A DNA stretch of 64,000 nt from Mytilus edulis (Eukaryota > Mollusca > Bivalvia > Mytilida > Mytilidae). The stretch lies in contig NC_092344.1 in assembly GCF_963676685.1 (NCBI RefSeq), positions 56,132,830-56,196,829 of the forward strand, in the 5' to 3' direction. A model generated the notes under the pieces. That model had not been told where the DNA came from, searched no databases, and was given only the letters and a program-made list of their open reading frames with translations. Every line of letters starts with the position of its first letter. Within the stretch, counting starts at the first letter, position 1. Positions 10,361 through 22,558 of the stretch are shown piece by piece. A program made the position numbers and the translations under genes.

Positions 10361-10953
10361 GGTTCATCATAAGGAATTGAAAAATATGGCCGTGTTTACA
10401 CCTCCAAAATTACTATGAGTACAGACAAACTGGTACATCCAGGAAAGTTTTAAGGCATGGCAGGAACTAGATATATAAAAGTTATATGAAATCTACGTTT
10501 CAGAAAATTAAAAACTTACCTGGATTTTGATGTTCATTTTTTTCCAGTCTGCAGAAGATAGCAAAATAAACAAACACCCGAGTTTCATTTGATACGGTCC
10601 ACTCAGTTACACAGTTTAAACCTGTTAAATAACCTATTGTTTACAGGTGTCTATTGTCCATCTATTGTCCATTTAAATCAATACTACTCACAACATTGAT
10701 TATATGAGGGGAGCTTCTCAATCGTTTTCACTACTTAGTTAATTTTTGCACCTTCTGCAGGAACGAAAAAAAATGGATAGCAAAATCTAGATAAGTTTAT
10801 AATTTTCTGAAACATAAAATGCATTTAAAATTTATATATCTAGTTCCTGCCATCCCTTAAAACTGTTGCAGGTGTATAGGTTAGTCTGTACTCAGAGTAA
10901 AATTTGGGGTGTAAATACGGCCATTTTAGCCAAAAGGTTATGATGAACCTTAA
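10357..10953. mobile_element. TTAA-flanked MITE, copy B, inverted relative to copy A
   Basis: Same family as copy A in the opposite orientation, sharing the middle TTAA (10357-10360) and ending in TTAA at 10950-10953. Its outer end matches copy A almost perfectly (few mismatches over about 180 bp read). The inner end is more diverged. Confidence 0.85.
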
Positions 10954-11027
10954 AGCATCATGATACAAATTTTATGTGTATCTCACAATTTTCACAGGGC
11001 AAAGACATTTACAGTATGTGCATTTAC

Positions 11028-11105
11028 TTGATATTTGATCTTAGGACCAGCAGTTGGATGGAATTCTGCAAGGCACATTCCCTTTATCATTGTTTCAAAT
11101 TTAAT
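11028..11105 (-). CDS. NPRL2: NPRL2 first coding exon
   Basis: Acceptor (tgcatttacag, AG at 11106-11107) and donor (CAA|gtaaat at 11027) bound the exon. The ATG at 11088-11090 starts a 21-codon N-terminus, M-I-K-G-M-C-L-A-E-F-H-P-T-A-G-P-K-I-K-Y-Q, which parallels the conserved SEFHPTLGPKITYQ start of human NPRL2. The exon ends in phase 0 and joins the I-P-E-E exon at 6714. An acceptor upstream of the ATG implies a separate 5' UTR exon further right, which I could not locate. This intron (6715-11027) holds the nested transposons and the palindrome. Confidence 0.93.
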
Positions 11106-11432
11106 CTGTAAATGCAGGGGAATATAAGTAAATACAAATGTAAATAAACTAAAAAGTTGTCTGCAAGAAGGGAGGTAATCGAAAAATATCAGCTGATTAT
11201 TGAGGTTTTACCAAAATATGACCATCAATACCCGGGAACGGAACCAGATATGTCTGTAGTGGCCTGTCTGTATTGTCTGTATTGGTACATGTAGAATCCT
11301 ATTTAGGCATTTTTTAAACATAACTTCTAATAAACTTAAGGTGACTCGGGCGTGCTCCTCCATCTATTATGTAGCAAGAAATCAAGTCCGATGTTGTATT
11401 TGTTTTCTCTTGATGTGAACATGTATACTGTA

Positions 11433-11589
11433 CAGTGGCGGATCCAGAAATTGGCCCACTGACTGACCTAAGAGGGGGCCCGCTCCAGTCACGCTTCAGT
11501 GATTCCCTATATAAGCAACCAAATTTTTTCCCAAAAAGGGGGGGGGGGGCGGGCCCCCTGCCCCCCCCCCCCTAAATCCGCCTCTGCTG
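11433..11589. repeat. GGCGGATCC-type short repeat
   Basis: Left end cagtggcggatccag, right end taaatccgcctctgctg. The interior includes cccactgactgacctaagag and homopolymer G and C runs. Confidence 0.8.
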
Positions 11590-12238
11590 TATACTTTTTT
11601 TACTATTTAAAATTTTGGTTAAAACATATAGCAAATTTGAAATGATATTAAATTTATGTTTATCTAAAGAGAAAATGAAAATGATCCACAACAAAAATAC
11701 AACCAAATTTGCATATAAAACTGTGACAATTCTGCTTCTATTTGCCGCAGGCTATGCCCCGAAAACGATATTTTCTTTCAAAGTCGATCTTCGCTTACAT
11801 AGGATATCTCTGTTGGAATGAACGTAATTAAATGGCCATTGTTCTATATAAACTTGGTATCTGTTAAGTAATTTCTTCGTAGTTTCCGTTTATCGCTGGG
11901 TGCGCAATGACTCAGTCAGACGTAAAGCACGTTATTGCGTCAATACCGCGGTGTAATCAACCAGTCCACACTAATAAACAGCTTTTCACGCTGTAAAATC
12001 ATAACAGTTAAGTTATATAAAATTGATAGCTATAGACTAGATAGGCATAAATCATGACTATTCCGGAAAAAAACTATAAATTGTTTTATCATAATTTTAG
12101 TCTAAAATGATGACAACATATTGACAAAACGTCAAAAATATGCGTGTCAGACGTAAACAGACTGTACGAATAATAACTTTAGCAGGTTTGTTTTGTGTTC
12201 TTCAAAACAGTGTTATATCCGCGAAAATTCGAATGAAT
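11590..12238. other. Candidate 5' region of NPRL2, nothing definite
   Basis: Contains CpG-bearing unique sequence upstream of the first NPRL2 coding exon. A 5' UTR exon and promoter are expected near here, but none could be fixed by eye. Confidence 0.3.
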
Positions 12239-12404
12239 CAGTGGCGGATCCAGAAATTTTCATAAGTGGGGGCCCACTGACTGACCTAAGAGGGGGCCCG
12301 CTCCAGTCACGCTTCAATGATTCCCTTTATAAGCAACCAATTTTTTTCCCAAAAAAGGGGGGGGGCCGGGCCCCCTGGGCCCCCCCTCTAAATCCGCCTC
12401 TGCA
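12239..12404. repeat. GGCGGATCC-type short repeat
   Basis: Close relative of the copy at 11433, same orientation, with the same cccactgactgacctaagag core and the same cctctgca end. Confidence 0.8.
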
Positions 12405-14770
12405 AGATGTCCAATGTCGGAATTCGCCGCTTTTTACAAATAAAGTGTCATTTAATTGCGACGTTATTTATTGAAACTTTAGAATCCTTGCATCCTAAAT
12501 AGTGCTTTTCCGTAATTGAACTTTTTATTAACTCTACAAAACAGTCAGCTACATACTTTTTGATACTTTGCGCATTCAAAACGACTTCGTTTTCAAAGAA
12601 ATTAAATGTCTTGCAATTTTGTCCACTGGACGATTTTTATACGTTTTCTACGTTGTCGATTCGAGACGCTATTCATGGTTGGAAATCATCTATTTACATT
12701 TCCTCAGATAAAATTTCATTGATAGTCAGATACTATAATTATCAACAATACCACAAAGTATAAAAAAAATCGATGACTGGGGTTGTTCGTTTAGATGAGG
12801 TTAAGTGGTGAAAAACTTACGAGAGAATAAACAATCATCTCTTTCAAATTTTCAAATTTGGGAAGCGTAAAACTGTGTCTTTTTTTTTTTTATTTCTCTG
12901 CAATACGATTCATATGTATAGAACTTGAAAGCCGAGAAAATAAAATTGGGCCTAAAGCGTGGCTATATACCTTTCCATATCAAACAAAGCTTGTAAAGTC
13001 ATAAATGGACTTATATTTTTTTTACAGTTAACATGAAAATTCAGCCTGGGGTTGAAGTGTAAATATGATTAAGCCATTTCAAAAGGTAGAAGAACTTGAT
13101 TCTTCATGTCCTTGGTCCACTTTTTAGTTTAATCAGTTTTCGTGCTCAAACTTAAAAATTTAAATGCAGGTTCTTTGGCGGCCTCATGCTTCAGATTTTA
13201 CTGTTCTTTAAATTTTAATAAGTTAAAAAGAATTCCCTTGAGGGCAATTCATTGTTATCTGAGCAAATCAGTTACATATTTTTTTGCAATACTTTTGTCA
13301 GGTGAAAATATTTGGCTACACGGCTGGTTACTCAAGTGTGAAGTGAGTAGATTTGAGTGTATAAATTATCATGTGATCAACAGGTTTGAATTGGGCTTTA
13401 TTTTAGTTTAAATTGATCTTTACTTGGACAAACTCCTGTGTTTTTCCTTAAAAATTTTGGGGACATCAGATGAGTTCAAAGTTATAGAAGATTTAAGGTA
13501 TCATTTATTTATCATAAATTTCTTTAATGTGATCTGTTTTGTTTGATTTACTTCTAGATATGTTAAACATCTTCTTAATGTCTGTGCATGTCTATATATA
13601 CAAGCTTTACTTGAGTTACAGCATAGAGCTTTTACTTTAACCATTTAAGATTCATGATTGATTGTTGGTTGCATAATTTCCAGTGGCAAATATAACAAAA
13701 AGAATAGAGCTCACATTCATGTATCTGTCTTGGGAACAATTAACAGTTTAACCAATCAAATTTGGGTAAAGTTTTTGAACTGGTTGGCAAAACTTACTGA
13801 AAACGTCTATGTTGAAAACCTTGTATTGTAGGGTCAATAGACTCAAAAATATTGAGTCTATGGGAGCAACATTGCTAAATCAAAAAATTTCCCAACAAAA
13901 CTTTAGGGAAGGTATGGGTACAGTAAACACACATACTTTTTGGTTTGCAACATATTTTCTGGAATAATTTTAATATTAAATGTTTCTTTTCAGTACTTTG
14001 ACACTACAAACTTAGTTATCTAAAAAATCTAAATTGGTATTCAGATGCATCTAGGAAAGCAAGACAGTATATCAACTTCATTTCACAAACATGTTGATTT
14101 TCTCTTGATACAGTAGACCAAGCCTTGAATACAGGTATAATCAAATAGTTTATTACAAAACTTAATCATTTTTTTTTTTACCATCCGGATTACTAGCAGG
14201 TTTATCTGATAATATATTGTACTATATGTATATTAACAATTAGATTGTTAGATTGTTTCTGTGATGATCTAAACTAAATATACCTAAAAAAAAAATTCAT
14301 AAATGTCTGAGACCGAAAGCTTCTGGATTAGTTTTTTGATGATGAATTTCTCCCAAAATTCTTCTTGATAAACTTTTCTCAGATTTGACTACTATTATGA
14401 TTTGGACATTAAAGTATACAACGGTATTCATCTTTGATAGACCTAGTGCTACAGTTTAATAGGTAAACAAATAATATGCACACAGGAATATCCATCCAGA
14501 ATACAAAATCAGTACATAGACAGCATAAATAAACGAACAAAAGAAAGGAACAGTGCTTTTATTGCTGTTCTTCATCTTATACATAATCAATTTGCACAAA
14601 ATTTATCATTTTCACTCAAAAGTTTGAATAAGTTTTAAAAAAAAATTAAATGTATGAAAATATACTTTTTGTTGCTATTGATATACAAGTCATTTATACA
14701 GACATACATTTTATCAATGAAATTTATCATTATAAGTTATAAATAAGGTAATATAAGTTAAGTACACTTT
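12405..14770. other. Unassigned AT-rich DNA
   Basis: Short ORFs only, none with a recognised domain. No tRNA, rRNA or repeat family was identified. Confidence 0.4.
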
Positions 14771-14830
14771 TTTAGCTCACCTGGCCTAAAAATGTGTCCA
14801 GTGACCTGGCCAACCAACCAAGATTTATAA
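14771..14830 (+). repeat. Small AGCTCACC-type fragment
   Basis: ttagctcacctggcc joined to 'aatgtgtcc.gtgacctggccaaccaacc', an internally deleted end of the family. Confidence 0.65.
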
Positions 14831-14899
14831 AGAATGATAAATAATATAGAGTTTTAAGTTCCATTCTTTCATATTTATTAAAAAGAAATGATGTTTTAG

Positions 14900-14950
14900 A
14901 GGAGCCAACAACTGAGCAGAGAGCAGAAGAGAGATTGATGACCTTGAAGA
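14900..14950 (+). CDS. Orphan exon-like segment
   Basis: A 51-nt segment lies between gttttag and A|gtaagc and is symmetric in phase (1-1). It would encode E-P-T-T-E-Q-R-A-E-E-R-L-M-T-L-K, a plausible charged helix. No family was recognised and no partner exon was found, so it may be chance. Confidence 0.25.
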
Positions 14951-15640
14951 GTAAGCAATGTGAACAGTAAGCCAGCTGTTAAGTATATCTGGGGTTACCA
15001 AATATTATGGTAAGAACCTCATCTATAATCAAACTTGGTGAGTATTCTTTTTATTGGTTAGATATTATGCATCATTATAAAAAAAAGGGGGATGTAGGGT
15101 ATAAATCAACAAGGCAGCTACCCAATGAAAATAAATAACCAAAGACATCTACAGGTCTTCAACTATAGACTGATGTTTATACAATACATGAACTTGTAAA
15201 TCATCCAAAGTCTAAAAGATTTGTGAATAAAATGAACAGACTAACAAATAACTTACATACACACCAATATCTGACCTAAGCACATGAGCATGTTGCAGGG
15301 TGAAACTTTTTTATATAAAGCCCACCCTTTTTGTGCAATGCCTAACCAAACTACAAAATTTCATACAAAACACTTTTCAAATTGAAGGGTTTCAAATTTT
15401 GAATAAGCTAATTTGTTCTTTTTAAAAAAAAAAATGCCAGATGCAATTAACAAACAAAAAATTATTTGGAAATCTTGACTCCCCCGCACGAGAAAAATGT
15501 CACTCTTATTATTTAGGAAATGGTCACTACCTCGATAGTCTTTAAAATTAATTCAGTTGCTCTGGTCATTTTTCAAAATTTAACAAGTGAATGAAGTTGT
15601 TTTGATGAAGCTTACCTTTAATCAATTGGAGATAACTGTG
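14951..15640. other. Nothing recognised
   Basis: AT-rich, no gene or repeat identified. Confidence 0.4.
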
Positions 15641-15644
15641 ACCA

Positions 15645-15835
15645 CATGGATCATAATTCTGAAAACTTATCCTGAAATCCTGGGCTTAAAAACTCGAAAT
15701 CCTGAGGTCCTGAATTTAAATAAATTTAAATCCCAACATACCGAATTTCGAAAAAAGAATTCCTGGGTGTTGAAAGGGTCAATCCCGAGATCCTGAGCTT
15801 GAAAACACTCAACCCCGGAGTCCCGATAAAGGTCC
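15645..15835. repeat. CCCGA-rich dispersed repeat
   Basis: Repeating short phrases (cctga, ttaaaa, cccga) resemble 9450-9600. An internally repetitive, possibly simple-sequence-derived family. Confidence 0.45.
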
Positions 15836-16825
15836 TATCTACCCTCATATCTATAATTGTCAACTAAGATAAAAGAAATACAGAAATTGTTTACATTAAA
15901 TTGCCTTTTGCCATGTGCTTTCATCAACAAAAGATTTTTTTTTCTATTTTCCAAAATAAATTCCAAGGCTACGATGTAGGATGCCATAATCTTCTAACAA
16001 AATACCACAGCATGGAGACCCAAATCAGCACACTAAAATGTCCAATGTGTGTCCTACATCTTGAAATAAATATCATTTTATAAATGTTCAAATATCTTCA
16101 AAAACATTTTTTTTTACTCATTTCTACTCTGTTGAGACTATTTCACTAGCACTGCACTTTGACTTTGACTAATACAAACAGAATGTTTATTGAAGTTGAA
16201 TGGCCTTAGTGATGACTTGGTTGAGGACATGGAAAGCATTTTGTCATTGTTGGTTGTTTTATGGGCTTTGACCTCTTGAGTCATAAAGACCTGTATGTAT
16301 GTTAGTTCCATTGAAATGTTCAATGCATTGTCAATGCTAAACATTTGATTGACTTTGACTGATTTTTTTTTAGTTTCTGAAGAGTATAAATGAGTTTGAA
16401 CAAAATGCAGCATAACTTTTTCTACATGATAAGAAGATTTGATTTTAATATTTTCACCAAATTTACTGTTGATAGCAAGGCTTATGGTTTGTGCAATACT
16501 AGAATATGCTTTTTTTCACAAGGAGCTTGTCACTTTCACTCAAAAACATTAAAGAATCCATCAAATTTGTAAAGCTAAGCTTAAGGTTTGATATGTTACA
16601 CACATAGGAGCTTGAAATTGTTAAAAAAAATTACTGAATTATCTTGTGTATTTTAATCAGCTTCCATTCACTTTTTAAAAGTTTGAAAAAATACATTAAG
16701 ATAATTTATCACTTAAAGAGGCATTTGCTATAAAAAAGACAATAAATAACAGCACTTCACTTTTGATAAACATAAATTAAATAAAGTGGAATAATGATCG
16801 AAGTAATGACCTGGAATTAGCAAAT
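15836..16825. other. Nothing recognised
   Basis: Three short open frames (60-91 codons) have no recognised motif or splice partners. Confidence 0.4.
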
Positions 16826-17015
16826 AGGGAGATGTGGTGTGAGTGCCAATGAGACAACTCTCCATCCAAATAACAATTTATGAAAGTAAACCATTATAGG
16901 TCAGTGAACGTCCTTCAACATGGAGCCTTGGCTCACACCAAACAAGCTATAAAGGGACACAAAATTACTAGTGTAAAACCATTCAAACGGGAAAACCAAC
17001 GGGTAGCAGTCTGTT
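16826..17015 (-). repeat. SINE-like dispersed repeat
   Basis: The block gtgccaatgagacaactctcc through 'ccttggctcacacc..aacaagctataaa' and aaacgggaaaaccaacgg is familiar from mussel transcripts and genomes (recall, not searched). Related words appear at 59310-59460. The strand is a guess. Confidence 0.5.
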
Positions 17016-17269
17016 TAGTTAAATTATGTAAAAAAGAGCTAAAAACTTTGCATATTTATTACTTTTTTCCAAGACTATAATTTAACCTCATTTTGGTCTG
17101 TATGCATGCAACATTTAATAGGTACCATTGTAGTAGAAGGTTGCTCAGCTTGGTCAGATAATAAAAAGAACAGAATGTCAAAATAAAAAAATGAAACAAG
17201 GGAGCCACCGCACACAACAGGTTTGGTGACTGGTTTTTCCAAAAAAAATATGAATCTTATACAAAATTG

Positions 17270-17745
17270 AAAATAATGTCGGAGACAACAACCCAACCAA
17301 AGAGCAGAAAACAGCCGAAGGCCACTAATGGCTCTTCAACTCGACCAGAAAATTCAGCATCAGGAGGCAGGCTTCAGCAGGCCCTACACAAAAAAGTGTA
17401 CTAGTTCGGTAAAAGTGGATGTCATACTAAACTCAAAAACATATAAATGAACTAAAATTAAAAAACATACAAGACTAACAAAGGCCAGAGGCCTCTTACT
17501 AGAGACAGGTGCATAAATACAGTGGGTTAAACAGGTTTGAGAGATCTCAACCCACACCTATACCTCTAGGAGCCAATGTAGAAAAAACAAACACACAGCA
17601 ATTCACACAGTAAAACTCATTTAAAAAGAAGTCTGTGTCCCATGTCAGAAAAGGTAACATAAGAAACAGACTAACTAAGCAAAATGGCAATAGGTTATGG
17701 TATTTTTACAGCAGTTACAATGCTAACTTTCATGAAAAAATATAA
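17270..17745 (-). repeat. Penelope-type 3' UTR copy
   Basis: Parallels 33880-34300 block by block: gagacaacaaccc, 'aggtcttcaa', actagttc, caagactaacaaaggccaga, gagatctcaaccc and gtctg.gtc.catgtcagaa. It carries no coding part. Confidence 0.7.
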
Positions 17746-17869
17746 AAGTAAAAAAAGTTGATTAAAAAAAATAATTAAATTTTGAATTTTACTTTAAAGA
17801 AAATAAAACAAAGTTTAATTGATTTTATTCTTATATACCTGTATGTAATTTTGTATATTTATTTATGTT

Positions 17870-18375
17870 TCATTTCAGAGTTCACCAACAGATGTTTAAT
17901 TCTAAAATTTTGATTTTTGCAGATTGCAGCAAGGGGATGTTACAGTGATAGACCTTGAATAGACTCCGTTGTACTAGACCAGGGAGGGTAGCATATAGTT
18001 TCCGCAGCACTATACAATAGTAACAAGATCACTCTACCATGAGCTTGTTAATGGGCCAGTTTGATGAAAGTGACACCAACGTTCTCCAACACACTACAGA
18101 TTTATTTTTACAGATGCAGCCGAGAGGATGTTTCAGTCATGGACCCATTTGATGGAAGTGACACCAACGTTCTCCAACACTAATAATTTACAAATTTGTT
18201 TTTGTTCTAGATGAACCTCAGTAATAGATCCAGAGTATGACTATGTTGTAACAGATGAAGAAAAGTGGCATATAGATTTCTGTATGTCCATTTCTTTGAT
18301 GGAAGTGATAAATTACTAAGCGCTCTTATTCATATCTATTTCAGAGTTCTTACAAAGATGTATAGGTATACGGTA
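17870..18375 (+). repeat. Degenerate direct-repeat array, exon-like units
   Basis: Three related units can be read: ttgatg.aagtgacacc occurs near 18062 and 18151 and decayed near 18294; gcatatag near 17990 and 18268; cagat(t)gcagc near 17920 and 18111. Several are preceded by pyrimidine-rich acceptor-like tracts (ttttgcag, tttttacag, ttgttctag). No long frame is open, so it may be spliced non-coding sequence or an old tandem repeat. Confidence 0.4.
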
Positions 18376-18629
18376 TTTATTATTTCTGTCTTTTTGTGTA
18401 TTTTTGTCAATGAGATAAAACCCACGGAACAAAATCAATCAAAGTATTAACTAGTGTTATTTGAACACAAGAAGTATCCCACCTCACAAAATTAACATGA
18501 GACATCTTACTTTCACCTTTTTTAAATGAAGCAGCACACCATGTAATCAAGAAGTTATTCATGTCCTGGAACATCTAGGAATAGCATATCGCTAATAGTA
18601 TTTCTACAATTATCCTAAAAATTCAAACA

Positions 18630-19110
18630 GTCGGGTACAATGATAAACAAGAGATACACAAAAAAGGAATATACCAAAGGGCCAATATTAAACCATTTGG
18701 TGAAAAAAGACAAGACAACACATAACCAAAAGAAATGACAGAAAATTGTCTACACTGATAACAAAATATTGTACAGCAACAACCCAACCAAATACCTAAG
18801 AGGTTCTCAGGCACCAAGCACCAAGACCAGGGATGATCTCCAGCACCGAGCACCAACCAAAACAAAGAACAGGCATGAACTAGGGCAAAGAGCACCAACC
18901 CAAACAAAGACCTAAGAGGTTTTCAGGCACCATGCACCAACCAAACTTAAGAGCCAGGAACGATCTCAAGCACCAAGCACCAACCTTTCCTAAGACCAGG
19001 GATGATTTCAGGCACAACACACCAACCTTACCAAAGACCAGGAATGATCTTAGACACCAAGCACCAACCAAAACAAAAAAAAGGGTGAACTCAGGCACCA
19101 CAGAATGGTA
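18630..19110. repeat. Roughly 40-bp minisatellite, probably of Penelope 3' UTR origin
   Basis: Units around accagggatgatctcagg, caccaagcaccaacc and 'aaacaaagacc' repeat about seven or eight times, imperfectly, from about 18800 to 19100. The left flank (ataccaaagggccaat...) and the core actaggg.tgat.tcaggtg resemble the element at 44660-44860, so the array likely grew from that UTR. Minus-strand ORFs over it are artefacts. Confidence 0.65.
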
Positions 19111-19577
19111 GCAAGTATTTGATATGTTAATTTATTTACTACGGTCATTGTTTAAGTTAAATGGTTTTTTTTTTCATTCTTTGCTCCATTTTTTCTATCA
19201 AAAATTGTCAAAATGCATTTTTTATGTGTTTTTTCATCTCTTTCTTCAAAATGTTTTACTTAATATAATAAGTAAATAATTTTTTGAATAGAAAAAAAAA
19301 TTGGAAATGTTAATTTACTTTAATGAACGAATGAAAAAAGAAATGTTCAAATCTTTTTCATGCGCATAACCAAATTATTAAATGTGTTAAATAAAAGATT
19401 GTAAATAACAAATTTCTATATTTTTTGGAGTAAATTAAGATATGCTTCTATGAATTTTTACAATTGAACTGTCCCAAAATTTAATAATGTATCTTTTTTT
19501 ACAGAAAATATAAGGTAAAATAACAAATAATGACTCGGGTTTACATGAAAACACTGATATCTTGAATGACAGTAGCA
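19111..19577. other. AT-rich, nothing recognised
   Basis: Very T-rich and A-rich runs, no gene. Confidence 0.45.
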
Positions 19578-19692
19578 TAGGTGGATCCAGGGAGCCTTGC
19601 CCCCCCCCCCTTTTGTGGGAAGATTATATAAGGAATCACTGTAGCATGACTGGAGCGGGCCCCCTCATGAAAAGTTCTGGATTCGCCACTGA
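19578..19692. repeat. GGCGGATCC-type repeat, reverse copy
   Basis: Complement of the 12239 copy: gaatcactg.agcatgactg, gagcgggccccct and ggattcgccactg. Confidence 0.75.
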
Positions 19693-21208
19693 GTAGTGAA
19701 ATAAAAATTCACTAAATTAGAAGGGGAGGTAACTCGTATGAAATGAGGGTTTCGATACAATATGGTATTTCAACTAAGTGATGCAATTTTGCTCTAAATT
19801 TGTGAAGTAGAATTCAGGTACACTATGCCAAGATCAAAATTCATGTATATTTTACTCTTGGGAAATTTGAGGGGGTACATTATTAAACCTAGGGTATTCT
19901 ATTATTAATATATACTGCTTAAATGTGATGCTATCTGAATTGAAATCAGTTTCCCAGGTGAAAAAGCCTCCTCCACTATTTTATGGTAGAAGCATTTAGT
20001 AATTGGGAAAATGTGATTGAATTTGATTCTGAATTTCTGAAATTAGTTAATATTTATATATAAAACAAAATCATTTATGATTATCACAAATATTCACCAT
20101 CAAAATTTTTAACAATGTTTCTGGATTATGATGAGCCATTTTTAATTATAAAAGTTTTCCTCGTGTTATTTATTACAGAAGCCAAATGATCATTTGATTA
20201 ATAATAGCCATAACACCTTCTTCTTTATTCTCATAATTAAAAAAATATCGAGATAAATATGCCAATATAAATCCAAGTGGTAACTTATTACATTCTTGTT
20301 GGTGGATTCTTGAATAAGTTTCATTTAATATTTAAAACTTACCAAAAAGTATTTTCCTTTAGAACATATTCAGTTTGAATACATAGATGACAGTATTTTT
20401 AGTAATCATTTCATGAGAACAAAGTAGTTCAGAAAGTACTACAAAAACTGGAAATTAAATAAAAAACTCAAAAAGAAGATTGATTTGATTTGATTACAAC
20501 GTACACAAAAAGCGTCCCCGATTATTAAACCATGGAACAAAATTTTCTTCTGGAATGCAGTAAAATGATTTGCCCATCATTTTCAGTAGTTCAATTTGGC
20601 ATACTTTAATATGCAACAACAGTCGAAGCTAAAAAAAGAGGTTGGAGATTAACCCAGAGTGGAAAGCCTGCTTATTTGATTTGTTTATAATATTTTGTCA
20701 AATTGATTAATGTAGAAATGGTGATAGTTGAAAAAACTTTAGATGAGGTTTATTAAGTTGTAAAACATTTTAGGTCGTTTGGTCCAATGATCAACTGATA
20801 TTAATAAAACATTTTTAAACATTGTCTTGTTTGCATTGCTAGTGCTTTTGGGTGGTTGAAATTGGGTTTGCATAGCAATTCATGCAATTTTTGGTGGTAC
20901 ACCAGTTTTAAAGGATAAAAACTGAAATTTCAGATTTGTAATTAAACAATTTCCCCAATTTTTTTACTGTTTTCAATACATCTTAATTGTCAAATTGGAG
21001 AATAACAGTACATTTGTACTTGAAACTAAATTTAGGTCATAGTCATCTGCATTTAAAATTTCATAGCTGAACATTATTGTTCATCTTGATAGTTGTTTTT
21101 GAAGATTAAACAAATATCAAATTATCATTTCAGAAATACATTGAGCTTTGAGCACTGCGTCTCTTACTAACATATAACATAGTTTCTTTTTGGTGTAGCT
21201 TTCAGTAG
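19693..21208. other. Nothing recognised
   Basis: AT-rich with no convincing exon or repeat. Confidence 0.4.
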
Positions 21209-21305
21209 TTAGGGTCTGGTTATTTCTTCTGTTTTTTCATTTGTTCTTTGGATGGTGTTATGGTTTTCAAGTGTTCTGCTTTCAAAGGAATCTTCATATG
21301 TAATT
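21209..21305 (-). CDS. Candidate terminal exon of an unidentified gene
   Basis: An acceptor (catttcag, AG at 21306-21307) precedes a segment open in two frames. Joined to the small exon at 22229-22259, one frame gives K-Y-D-V-E-W-T-K-K-T then I-T-Y-E-D-S-F-E-S-R and stops at 21209-21211. The other gives a lysine-rich tail ending K-E-Q-M-K-K-Q-K-K with a stop at 21220-21222. Both are compatible with the splice, so the true frame is open. No family recognised. Confidence 0.4.
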
Positions 21306-21727
21306 CTGAAATGAAAGTATTTTGATATTTGTGCAGTCATTTAAATATTAAAAAAAAAAACAATTTGGAGCTTAAAGCTACTTTGAACTTTTTATAATTT
21401 TTGAAACAATGTCAAAAGCAAATGTCTTAAATCAAATTCTAAATTGTATTTGACATATTATGATGTATTGGAAACGAAAAAATTAAATGTATATTTGTAT
21501 CTTAAATTGAATTCAAATACAGTATTGTGAAAAATTATCCACAATGTTATTTACTTGAGCGTCCACAAAATTATTTCAGGGTATCTGTTGTGTGTGCACT
21601 TATTGCTAACAAGGTAATGGTGAAGTAAAAGTAACATTTAAAATTTATAATCTAATTGGATGTATCTCTTATCTATAAAAATCACTTAAATCTTTAACCA
21701 AATTGGAAAGCAATTAATTAGTCATTT

Positions 21728-21755
21728 CACCCCCCCCCCCCACCCCCCCCCTCAT
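21728..21755. repeat. Poly(C) low-complexity tract
   Basis: Almost pure C interrupted by one A. Likely slippage-prone. Confidence 0.85.
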
Positions 21756-22228
21756 AAAAAAATTTCATTCTGAGTTATCTAAAACTGTCATCATTTCCCA
21801 GAGAAATTGAAATAATCATCCCTCGCGTTAAATGGTAGTAAAATCTATTTTGCTTCAGATATCTCATTCTTGGGTTAATTTTTCAACTCTAATCCCCAAT
21901 AATATGTTTTCATTCAGACATTTTACAAATTCTCCATACAAATCCCAAAAAAATAATCTTGTGAAAAACTCAAATTTGTGGTTCTCATGAATAATAATAA
22001 AAAAAAAACTGTCAATAATAGTGAATCCACAGTATTCACTTTTTGCTTGAAAAAATTTGTAGACAAGTTTTATCATTAAGCCTCAAATGTTGTATATAAG
22101 CAACATTTTTTGTTTGTTTCTTTGTCTTTACACAATTGAAATCCATTACTTTTAAGCAAGGGAGATAACTTGTTTTAAATTTAAATTTTATGATGAAAAT
22201 TCTAAAAATAATTGCTGAGAACACTCAC

Positions 22229-22259
22229 GTCTTCTTTGTCCATTCAACATCATATTTTT
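22229..22259 (-). CDS. Candidate 31-nt exon of an unidentified gene
   Basis: Flanked by an acceptor (ctgattttag) and a strong donor (AC|gtgagt). It encodes K-Y-D-V-E-W-T-K-K, ending with two bases that the exon at 21305 can complete. The sites are good but the length is short. The partner exon on the other side was not found. Confidence 0.4.
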
Positions 22260-22499
22260 CTAAAATCAGTGTAATTTTTATTCGATTTAAAAATATTTAG
22301 TAACTATTTGGTTTATAATTATCAGTACATAATTGACAACTATTTTTAATTTAAACCTTTTCGTCACATTTAACAATTGCTTATCATGATTTGTAGATAA
22401 GATTTTGACATTTCTTTTCGAAATTCCCCTTAAATTTCTTTTAAAAATTGCACACAATCAGTTATATTGACAAAGCAGGTTCCAATTGGATCATGTACA

Positions 22500-22558
22500 T
22501 GTACCATACTTTGAGGGCAGTGGCAGATTCAGAGGGTGGGAGTTTTGGTGTTGCATCC
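22500..22558. repeat. GGCGGATCC-type end fragment
   Basis: gggcagtggcagattcagag resembles the family's terminal sequence. Heavily decayed. Confidence 0.4.

Noticed and set aside
18623..19101. Minus-strand frames rich in W, L, C and G
   Set aside because: Translation of the minisatellite; repeated text reflects the DNA unit.
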